This document shows positions 43,125 to 49,008 of a stretch of DNA of 49,008 nucleotides, one piece after another (position 1 is the stretch's first letter; every line of letters starts with the position of its first letter). Origin of the DNA: Bacteroidota bacterium (GTDB lineage: Bacteria; Bacteroidota; Bacteroidia; B-17B0; Aurantibacillaceae). Location of the stretch: the NCBI GenBank assembly GCA_021323535.1, contig JAJONO010000047.1:1-49008 (forward strand). Direction: 5' to 3'. The position numbers were made by a program, and so were the translations under genes. A model generated the notes under the pieces. It was given only the letters and a program-made list of their open reading frames with translations. It made no database searches and was not told the origin of the DNA.

Positions 43125-44270
43125 TTACTCAAAATATTCCTTCATCCTGTCAAAGAAACCTTTTTCCTTTCTGTTCGGATTCGGTTCAAAGTTTTTAGAA
43201 GTCTTGAGTTGCTCAATTATTTTTTTCTCTTCGCTGCTTAAATTGGTTGGTGTATAAACGCTGATCTCCACCAAAAGGTCGCCACGACCATAACCATTCA
43301 CGTCCGGCAATCCTTTGCCTTTTAAACGCAAAACTTTTCCGGCCTGGGTTCCTGGATCAATTTTAATTTTGACTTTATTATCCACTGTAGGAATTTCTAC
43401 CTGCGTTCCTAAAGCTGCATTCGGAAAACTGATGCTTAACGAATAGATCAGGTGATTTCCTTCGCGTTTTAATTCCGCGTGCTCTTCTTCTTCAATGGCA
43501 ATTAAAAGATCGCCGTTAATTCCTCCTCTTGGAGCAGCGTTACCTTTTCCCTGCATGCTCAATTGCATTCCTTCAGCAACACCGGCCGGGATATTAATGC
43601 TGATCACCTCTTCATCGCGAACAATTCCATCGCCATGACAGGTATTACATTTATCTTTTATAATTCTTCCTTCACCGGCACATGCGCTACAGGTGGTTTG
43701 CGTTTGCATAGCGCCTAAAATGGTTTGTTGTACACGTGTGTGAACACCGGTACCATGACACACTTTACAGGTATCGTACTGCCCGCTTTTAGCGCCGCTT
43801 CCTGAACATGTTTTACAGGCAACGTATTTGTTGACTTTGATTTTTTTCTCAACACCATGAGCAATTTCATGGAGATTCAATCTCACTTTTACACGAAGAT
43901 TGCTTCCACGATTAACACGACGTCCACCGCCGCTTCTTCCACCAAATCCTCCTCCGAAAGCGCCACCGAAAATGTCGCCGAACTGGCTGAAGATATCATC
44001 CATGTTCATTCCACCTTGTCCATAACCTCCGCCGCTTGCGCCGCCGTTTACACCTGCATGCCCGAACTGATTGTAACGCTGACGTTTATCTGCATTGCTG
44101 AGTACTTCGTAGGCTTCGGCAGCTTCCTTGAATTTTTCTTCGGCTTGTTTATCGTCGGGGTTTTTATCGGGGTGATATTTAATAGCAAGCTTGCGATAAG
44201 CTTTTTTAATCTCATCATCGCTTGCACCTTTTGCAATTCCTAATATTTCGTAATAATCTCTCTTTGCCAT
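43125..44270 (-). CDS. dnaJ: DnaJ, Hsp40 co-chaperone
   Basis: The start at 44270 ([10 protein letters not shown]) is preferred to 44285, which would overlap grpE. The 381-residue protein has a J domain with [10 protein letters not shown] (HPD), a Gly/Phe-rich linker and four CxxCxGxG zinc modules ([32 protein letters not shown]). Two substrate-binding beta domains follow. It stimulates DnaK. It is 4 nt after grpE and the mRNA ends at the terminator 43063-43031. After the TAA, 16 further codons are open in the same frame (43124-43077), ending at a second TAA. Confidence 0.95.
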   Translation of the reverse strand: MAKRDYYEILGIAKGASDDEIKKAYRKLAIKYHPDKNPDDKQAEEKFKEAAEAYEVLSNADKRQRYNQFGHAGVNGGASGGGYGQGGMNMDDIFSQFGDIFGGAFGGGFGGRSGGGRRVNRGSNLRVKVRLNLHEIAHGVEKKIKVNKYVACKTCSGSGAKSGQYDTCKVCHGTGVHTRVQQTILGAMQTQTTCSACAGEGRIIKDKCNTCHGDGIVRDEEVISINIPAGVAEGMQLSMQGKGNAAPRGGINGDLLIAIEEEEHAELKREGNHLIYSLSISFPNAALGTQVEIPTVDNKVKIKIDPGTQAGKVLRLKGKGLPDVNGYGRGDLLVEISVYTPTNLSSEEKKIIEQLKTSKNFEPNPNRKEKGFFDRMKEYFE

Positions 44271-44274
44271 AACG

Positions 44275-44850
44275 TTATTGTGCAATTACAACTTTTGCGA
44301 AGCGAATTACTTTGTCTCCTAATTTATATCCTTTTTCCACTTCGTCTATCACTTTTCCTTTCTGACTTTCATCAACCGCAGGAATGTGTGTAATGGCTTC
44401 CATCGTATCAGAATCAAAGGCGGTCCCAATAGTTTCAAAAGCGGTTAAGCCTCTGCTTTGAACGTTGCCTTTAAGTTTGTTGTAAATAAGTTGTATCCCT
44501 TCCTTGATCGCATTTACATCGTCAATTTTTTCGTTCGCTTTCATAGCTCTTTCAAAATCATCGATCACTGGAAGAAGCGCTTTAAAAATATCTTCTCCCG
44601 CCGATTTAATGATATCCGATTTTTCCTTGATAGTACGCTTACGGTAATTATCAAATTCGGAGTATAAACGAAGGTATTTATCGTTAAGATCGTTTACTTT
44701 TTGCTCAAGATCGGTAGTTTTACTGCCGCTTCCTTTATTTTCTGCGTTTTCGGCAGTAGTTTCAGGCGTTTCCGACGTATTGTCAGCTCCATCCTGGTTC
44801 ACTTTATTCTCAGAATTCTCTTCTTTCACGCTGTTATCCTTGTCAGTCAT
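44275..44850 (-). CDS. grpE: GrpE, nucleotide exchange factor
   Basis: The 191-residue protein has an acidic, disordered N terminus of about 45 residues, a coiled-coil helix ([26 protein letters not shown]) and a C-terminal beta domain with [38 protein letters not shown], broken here into landmark motifs [13 protein letters not shown] and HIPAVD. It releases ADP from DnaK. dnaK is not in the window. A -7-type box (TAGCTTTG) lies at 44886-44879 on the minus strand, about 29 nt upstream of the ATG. Confidence 0.93.
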   Translation of the reverse strand: MTDKDNSVKEENSENKVNQDGADNTSETPETTAENAENKGSGSKTTDLEQKVNDLNDKYLRLYSEFDNYRKRTIKEKSDIIKSAGEDIFKALLPVIDDFERAMKANEKIDDVNAIKEGIQLIYNKLKGNVQSRGLTAFETIGTAFDSDTMEAITHIPAVDESQKGKVIDEVEKGYKLGDKVIRFAKVVIAQ

Positions 44851-44878
44851 GGTAATAGGTCTTTTTATAACTTTTGTA

Positions 44879-44886
44879 CAAAGCTA
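44879..44886 (-). promoter_or_regulatory. -7 box of the grpE-dnaJ operon
   Basis: The minus strand reads TAGCTTTG, an exact match to TAnnTTTG, about 29 nt before the grpE ATG. The -33 region at 20 bp is TTTT rather than TTTG. No CIRCE-like inverted repeat was seen. Confidence 0.5.
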
Positions 44887-44927
44887 TAAATCAATTATTC
44901 TGCCATAAAATTTTGTGGGAAATTTTG

Positions 44928-46163
44928 TCAGCTTTTATACACGAGAAATTCCACCCTGCGGTTTTGTTTATGATCGTCCTCAGTACAATCTGCCGGTGTT
45001 TTACAGGCCTTACGGGGCTGCGAGCGCCCTTTGGAAATAAGTTTCAACCTGGAAGTCGTAATACCTTTTTTAACAAAATAATTCTTAATGGTAGCGCACT
45101 GTTTTGTGGTTAAATCCATGGCTGTTTTATCATCAAATTTGGTATCGGTATGAGTAGTTATTTCAACACTTAATGATTTGTTTTTTGAGAGGATGAGGAA
45201 TATGGAATTAAGCTCTTTTTCGTCTTTTGGTGTCAGCTCCGCGCCGTTATTTTTAAAGATAAGGTCTTTGATTACGTTTACCTGGCCAATGCCCCCGCCA
45301 AGCGTATGCTCTTCGCTGTTTTCGGTTAATTTAAAACTGGTGTTGGAAGGAATATAGAATACAAATCCGCCTTCCATAGTTTTTCCCTCGAGAATTTTTT
45401 CTCCTTTAGAAGTATAAAGAGCGAGAGGGTCAGAGGTGACAATATCGGTTCCGTTATCTACTTTCAGAATAAAATCCTGGTTAAGTTTAATATCGCTGAA
45501 CGTAAAGGCTCCGTTATTATTGGTAGTTGTTTTTGAAACGGAATCTCCATAAGCGTCGAAGAGAAATAATTTTCCGAATTTGAGCAGATCGGCCGGATCC
45601 GAAGACATGGCGAGTGTTCCGATCACATCTTTTTTTATTGGCTGAAAATTTTTACGTTCATCCAGCATATCTTCAATATCCCTGATACGCGGATTAATTG
45701 CAATGATGGTTCCTGTTTCGTCAATGAGAATGTCGTGAGGAACAGAACCCACTCCGAATTTTTTACAGATCTCATCGTTGTACCCACGATTGGCAATTCC
45801 ATTGATAAAATTGCTAAGCGAATCGTTTCTTACGGTTTCATCCCAGGCTCTTCTGTCGCTCTGAACAGCAATAGCAATGATTTCAAAACCATCGGCATTA
45901 CGGTAAAGCGCGTTTTTATATCGCCCGGCTAAACGGTTCAGGTACTTATTGTAAGCTTTTGATTTGCTCACGGTACTGCTCCAGAAATGGATGAGAAGAA
46001 TACGGTTGAGATAGGGCATCGCAAAACTCTGAATACTGTTTTGCTGAACCTGTAGTACGAACGGAGGCGCTTTATCTCCAGCCTTTAAAGAGCCAGTGGT
46101 CACCGTCTGCGAAAATAATTTCACGGCAAGAATAAAAAATATGAGGGAGAGTTTTATTTTCAT
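44928..46163 (-). CDS. Thioredoxin-like domain fused to an OmpA peptidoglycan-binding domain
   Basis: The 411-residue protein has a signal peptide (LIFFILAVKLFSQ) and a TlpA-like thioredoxin domain (about 26-170). The active-site region reads IHFWSSTVSKSK: Val65 and Ser68 replace the two cysteines of FWxxWCxxC. A middle beta-rich region (GAFTFSDIKLNQDFILKV) precedes an OmpA C-terminal domain with DTKFDDKTAMDLT, ISKGRSQPRKAC and NRRVEFLV, the arginine and aspartate being peptidoglycan-binding positions. It should be an outer-membrane or periplasmic protein without redox activity. It overlaps tlpA by 4 nt, so it is co-expressed with murA and DUF4290. Confidence 0.75.
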   Translation of the reverse strand: MKIKLSLIFFILAVKLFSQTVTTGSLKAGDKAPPFVLQVQQNSIQSFAMPYLNRILLIHFWSSTVSKSKAYNKYLNRLAGRYKNALYRNADGFEIIAIAVQSDRRAWDETVRNDSLSNFINGIANRGYNDEICKKFGVGSVPHDILIDETGTIIAINPRIRDIEDMLDERKNFQPIKKDVIGTLAMSSDPADLLKFGKLFLFDAYGDSVSKTTTNNNGAFTFSDIKLNQDFILKVDNGTDIVTSDPLALYTSKGEKILEGKTMEGGFVFYIPSNTSFKLTENSEEHTLGGGIGQVNVIKDLIFKNNGAELTPKDEKELNSIFLILSKNKSLSVEITTHTDTKFDDKTAMDLTTKQCATIKNYFVKKGITTSRLKLISKGRSQPRKACKTPADCTEDDHKQNRRVEFLVYKS

Positions 46164-46729
46164 TCTTTAACGAGCTGTTTTTCTAATGCCTCGGTTAACG
46201 CTTCTTCTCTAAGATCTTTAGCAATGATAACACCCTTTCCATTAATAAGAACATTTGTTGGTATACCAATGATATTATACACCGGCACCACTTCGCTACT
46301 CCACATTTTAAGATCGCTTACATGATAGGGCCACACTAATCCGTCTCTCTCAACCGCCTGTTTCCAGCGATTCTTATCAACATCAAGCGACACACTGTAA
46401 ACAGTGAAGCCATTTCCATTTTTAAACTTTTTGTCCTTGTAGCTATTGTAAGCTTTCACAACATTAGGGTTTTCATGCCTGCATGGTCCGCACCACGACG
46501 CCCAGAAATCAACCAACACTAGTTTTCCCGTTACCGAAGAAAGTTTTATAACACTATCCTTACTGTTTTTGAGCGTAATTTCGGGCGCTTTGTTTCCGAG
46601 GTTTAATCCAACCGCAGGTTCTACCACTACAGATTCTGCAACGGCAACGGCTTTGGTTTCCTTTTTGCTTTTACAGAAGGAGAGCGAAACAACAAGTGCA
46701 ATTAAACAACTATATCTCAGGACCGTCAT
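46160..46729 (-). CDS. TlpA-family thioredoxin, possibly a lipoprotein
   Basis: The 189-residue protein has an N-terminal hydrophobic segment ending in LSFC (Cys19), which may be a degenerate lipobox. A thioredoxin fold with VLVDFWASWCGPCRHENP (Cys80, Cys83) and the cis-Pro region NIIGIPTNVLI follows. It should reduce periplasmic disulfides. Its ATG shares a base with the murA stop codon and its end overlaps the cysteine-less thioredoxin-OmpA gene by 4 nt, so the two thioredoxin-like proteins sit in one envelope operon. Confidence 0.88.
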   Translation of the reverse strand: MTVLRYSCLIALVVSLSFCKSKKETKAVAVAESVVVEPAVGLNLGNKAPEITLKNSKDSVIKLSSVTGKLVLVDFWASWCGPCRHENPNVVKAYNSYKDKKFKNGNGFTVYSVSLDVDKNRWKQAVERDGLVWPYHVSDLKMWSSEVVPVYNIIGIPTNVLINGKGVIIAKDLREEALTEALEKQLVKE

Positions 46730-48036
46730 TATACTTTACGAATGATCTGTGCGCCGATCGCGTTTAAACGTGTATCAATGTTTTGGTAGCCACGATCAAT
46801 CTGGTTAATATTAAAGATCACAGATTTACCTTTCGCGCTCATAGCAGCGATAAGAAGTGCTACACCGGCACGTATATCAGGACTAGCCATCTGGATCGCT
46901 TTGAGTTGTACTTTCCTGTCGAGGCCCATTACATTGGCGCGATGCGGGTCACAGAGAATAATTTTTGCACCCATATCAATGAGTTTATCCACGAAGAATA
47001 AACGACTCTCGAACATTTTCTGATGAATGAGAACATTGCCTCTCGCCTGAATTGCTGTTACCAAAGCAATACTGATAAGATCGGGTGTAAACCCAGGCCA
47101 GATAGCGTCGCTCACAGTAAGAATAGAGCCATCAATGAATGTATCAATTTCATAATGCTCCTGTTCAGGAATAAAAATATCGTCGCCTCTTCTTTCCATT
47201 TGTATTCCTAATCTTCCGAAAATAGTTGGAATAATTCCGAGGTTATCGTAGCTAACGTTTTTTATAGTGATTTCTGATTGAGTAACAGCCGCCATTCCAA
47301 TGAACGAACCAATTTCGATCATATCCGGAAGCATTCGGTGTGTTGTTCCTTTCAGTTCCTTCACACCTTCAATGGTGAGTAAATTAGAACCAACGCCTGT
47401 AATTTTCGCTCCCATTCTGTTGAGCATTTTACAGAGTTGCTGCAAATATGGTTCGCAGGCAGCGTTGTAAATTGTTGTGATCCCTTCTGCAAGAGATGCG
47501 GCCATCACGATGTTAGCGGTTCCTGTTACAGAAGCTTCGTCAAGCAACATGTAAGCACCGCGAAGATTTTTTCCTTCTACTTCAAAAATTTCTGAATCAG
47601 AATTGTAATTGAATTTTGCTCCAAGCGCTTCAAAGCCCATGAAATGCGTATCTACTCTGCGTCTTCCGATTTTATCTCCACCAGGCTTTGGCATATACGC
47701 TTTACCGAAGCGTGTGAGCATAGGCCCCACGATCATCATACTACCTCGGAGGCTTCCACCTTTCTTTTTAAATTCTGGAGAAACGAGATAATCAACGTTT
47801 ACATCATCGGCCTGAAAAGTATATTCTTCGTGACCGGTTTTTTCAACTTTCACCCCAAGATCTGAGAGTAACTCAATAAGTTTGTTGATATCAACAATGT
47901 TCGGAATATTTCCGATCACCACTTTTTCTTTTGTGAGAAGAACAGCACAAAGAATTTGTAAAGCTTCGTTCTTGGCGCCTTGCGGAATGATGTCGCCTTT
48001 TAGTTTGTGTCCGCCATGTACTTCAAAAACTGCCAT
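46729..48036 (-). CDS. murA: MurA, UDP-GlcNAc 1-carboxyvinyltransferase
   Basis: The 435-residue protein matches MurA in length and motifs: QGAKNEALQILCAVLL near 19-34, SLRGSMMIVGPML, then KPGGDKIGRRRVDTHFMGFEALGA, and AMSAKGKSVIFNINQIDRGY near the end. It transfers enolpyruvate from PEP to UDP-GlcNAc, the first committed step of peptidoglycan synthesis. In the catalytic loop, Asp121 stands where Cys115 of E. coli MurA is attacked by fosfomycin. It follows the DUF4290 gene by 8 nt. Confidence 0.96.
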   Translation of the reverse strand: MAVFEVHGGHKLKGDIIPQGAKNEALQILCAVLLTKEKVVIGNIPNIVDINKLIELLSDLGVKVEKTGHEEYTFQADDVNVDYLVSPEFKKKGGSLRGSMMIVGPMLTRFGKAYMPKPGGDKIGRRRVDTHFMGFEALGAKFNYNSDSEIFEVEGKNLRGAYMLLDEASVTGTANIVMAASLAEGITTIYNAACEPYLQQLCKMLNRMGAKITGVGSNLLTIEGVKELKGTTHRMLPDMIEIGSFIGMAAVTQSEITIKNVSYDNLGIIPTIFGRLGIQMERRGDDIFIPEQEHYEIDTFIDGSILTVSDAIWPGFTPDLISIALVTAIQARGNVLIHQKMFESRLFFVDKLIDMGAKIILCDPHRANVMGLDRKVQLKAIQMASPDIRAGVALLIAAMSAKGKSVIFNINQIDRGYQNIDTRLNAIGAQIIRKV

Positions 48037-48044
48037 AGATACGA

Positions 48045-48680
48045 TTAGTATTTTCTGTTGTTATTTTTGTGCTTGTGTTTATGTTTGTTGTTCTTATGAA
48101 AGAATTTCTTATTGTTGTTATTATTTCCGCCACGTAATTCCTGGTGCGAGCTCAATGATGCATTTTCATCGAGTTTTAATTCACCGTTAGAAAGCTCTGC
48201 AAGATTTTTAAGGATTACATCATCACCAATCGAATCTTTGTTCCAGTTGTTGTACGATTTTTTAAGATGATTAGCGATCTGCCGTGTGAGTTCACTTTTT
48301 TCTGTTCCTGCAGGAAGTTCTTTTGCTTTTTTGATAATATCCTCAATGGTTTTTCCGTAATGTTTATAGCGGATTTTTCCTTTAGGATACTCAAGCGTTT
48401 TAGGTTTTTCTTTAAAAGTTTCAGGTTTAGGAATCGGGTAAGGACTATCAACATCCAATTTAAATTGCGAGATGATGAACAAATGATCCCAGAGTTTATG
48501 CGTAAAATCTGAAACGTCTCGTAAATGCGGGTTTAATTGTCCCATTACCTGTATGATAGCGCGGGCGCAAAGATTTCTTTCAGCTCTGTCTTTAATTGTA
48601 CAACAATACTCTATCATTCCCTGGATATTCCTGCCGTATTCGGGGATTATCAATCTGTCTAACTGCGTGTTATATTCCAT
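48045..48680 (-). CDS. DUF4290 protein
   Basis: The 211-residue protein begins MEYNTQLDRLIIPEYGRNIQGM and has HLRDVSDFTHKLWDHLFIIS and YPIPKPETFKEKP, which are features of DUF4290. It has no signal peptide. The last 25 residues are a low-complexity Asn/Lys/His tail (NNNNKKFFHKNNKHKHKHKN). The gene is next to murA in many Bacteroidota, so a link with envelope growth is likely, but no function is known. It starts the operon; a -7-like TATCTTTA lies on the minus strand at 48700-48693. Confidence 0.85.
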   Translation of the reverse strand: MEYNTQLDRLIIPEYGRNIQGMIEYCCTIKDRAERNLCARAIIQVMGQLNPHLRDVSDFTHKLWDHLFIISQFKLDVDSPYPIPKPETFKEKPKTLEYPKGKIRYKHYGKTIEDIIKKAKELPAGTEKSELTRQIANHLKKSYNNWNKDSIGDDVILKNLAELSNGELKLDENASLSSHQELRGGNNNNNKKFFHKNNKHKHKHKNNNRKY

Positions 48681-48692
48681 ATCTTCAAAGGA

Positions 48693-48700
48693 TAAAGATA
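48693..48700 (-). promoter_or_regulatory. Candidate -7 box of the DUF4290-murA operon
   Basis: The minus strand reads TATCTTTA, which fits TAnnTTT(G/A), 12 nt before the ATG at 48680. A TTG occurs 26 bp upstream, so the -33 match is weak. Confidence 0.35.
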
Positions 48701-48896
48701 CTTAAAATAGAAGCCGGATGCCTGTTCAATTTATTTTTAATCTACAGCGTATTGTTAGTAACACCGTGTTTTAGAGATTTGATGCTGAAATTGCAACAGA
48801 CCTTAGTGGTTGAATAATTTTTTTTCATAAAATAGGCTTGATCGTCTGCGTTTTACGAGCTTTTGACGAGAATTCTGAACAAATCGCAAAAAAATA

Positions 48897-48928
48897 TTTG
48901 GAGAATGACAAAAGAGTATGTAATTTTG
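48897..48928 (+). promoter_or_regulatory. Strong Bacteroidota promoter at the window end
   Basis: TTTG (48897-48900), a 20-bp spacer and TAATTTTG (48921-48928) match the consensus exactly. No gene is visible downstream within the window; the transcript runs off the end. The remainder of 48681-48896 shows no gene or RNA that could be recognised. Confidence 0.65.
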
Positions 48929-48932
48929 CAGC

Positions 48933-48974
48933 CCGTTTCGGAAGAAGAGTTTGAAGAATGAGAATGAGAAACGG
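48933..48974 (+). ncRNA. Leader RNA segment with a CCGTTTC/GAAACGG stem
   Basis: Just after the promoter, CCGTTTC (48933-48939) can pair with GAAACGG (48968-48974) in the transcript, enclosing a purine-rich loop of 28 nt. The rest (to 49008) is A-rich, without start codons in a plausible context. It may be the 5' leader of an RNA operon or of a protein gene beyond the window. Confidence 0.3.
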
Positions 48975-49008
48975 CTGAAAGTATTGAAATCAAAGGATAA
49001 TTTAAAAT

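Noticed and set aside
44271-44285. Longer N terminus of DnaJ
   Set aside because: [10 protein letters not shown] is the standard start; the five additional residues overlap the end of grpE.

Overview
The window looks like a chromosomal segment of a low-GC member of the Bacteroidota. The grounds are a complete moxR-DUF58-batA-E aerotolerance locus, a secreted protein with a type IX secretion C-terminal sorting domain, a TonB-dependent receptor with an N-terminal carboxypeptidase-regulatory-like domain, a DUF4290 gene next to murA, and promoters of the phylum type (TTTG, 20 bp, TAnnTTTG). The genus cannot be named from the sequence alone. No tRNA, rRNA, CRISPR array, transposase or phage gene was seen.

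Positions 206-21887 form a surface-polysaccharide locus, almost all on the minus strand. It starts at the right with an ABC-2 permease and an ATPase with a Wzt-type C-terminal domain. Then come a GT-C-like membrane protein, a CgeB-like glycosyltransferase, a methyltransferase, a NodB deacetylase, GT4 and GT2 transferases, an alpha-1,2-fucosyltransferase (GT11), a GT14 family enzyme and a GT2-GT4 fusion. One GT4 gene (6717-7847) lies on the plus strand and splits the locus. Beyond it a second minus operon carries an unknown protein, GT2, GT4, two tandem FemAB/GNAT-like proteins, a methyltransferase-like protein, a deacetylase-like protein and a hotdog thioesterase. Most junctions overlap by 1-16 nt or are separated by a few nt, so the genes are probably translationally coupled. 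One GT2 gene (11516-12379) is broken by an exact 46-bp tandem duplication and by a second frameshift near its 3' end.

Positions 22090-33937 are mixed housekeeping and envelope genes: a conserved-looking unknown, a KirBac-type potassium channel, a SCO1/SenC copper protein with a TlpA-like thioredoxin, a Fur-family regulator with a STAS protein, an NlpC/P60 hydrolase, the type IX cargo protein, a RecQ helicase, an LtaS-like sulfatase-fold membrane enzyme and the TonB-dependent receptor.

Positions 34080-42352 are the Bat locus: MoxR ATPase, DUF58, a membrane protein, BatA and BatB (VWA domains), BatC (TPR), BatD and BatE (TPR plus SH3). From 42526 to 48680 all genes are on the minus strand: a small exported unknown, grpE-dnaJ ending in a clear intrinsic terminator, and an operon DUF4290-murA-tlpA-(thioredoxin-like/OmpA fusion). 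The last 330 bases hold no gene but end in a strong plus-strand promoter whose transcript continues beyond the window.

The least expected observations are the doubly frameshifted GT2, two genes that seem to start at CTG, an in-frame 16-codon tail after the dnaJ stop, a cysteine-less thioredoxin-like domain fused to an OmpA domain, and several families of short intergenic repeats. No clear new multi-gene system such as a defence island was found.
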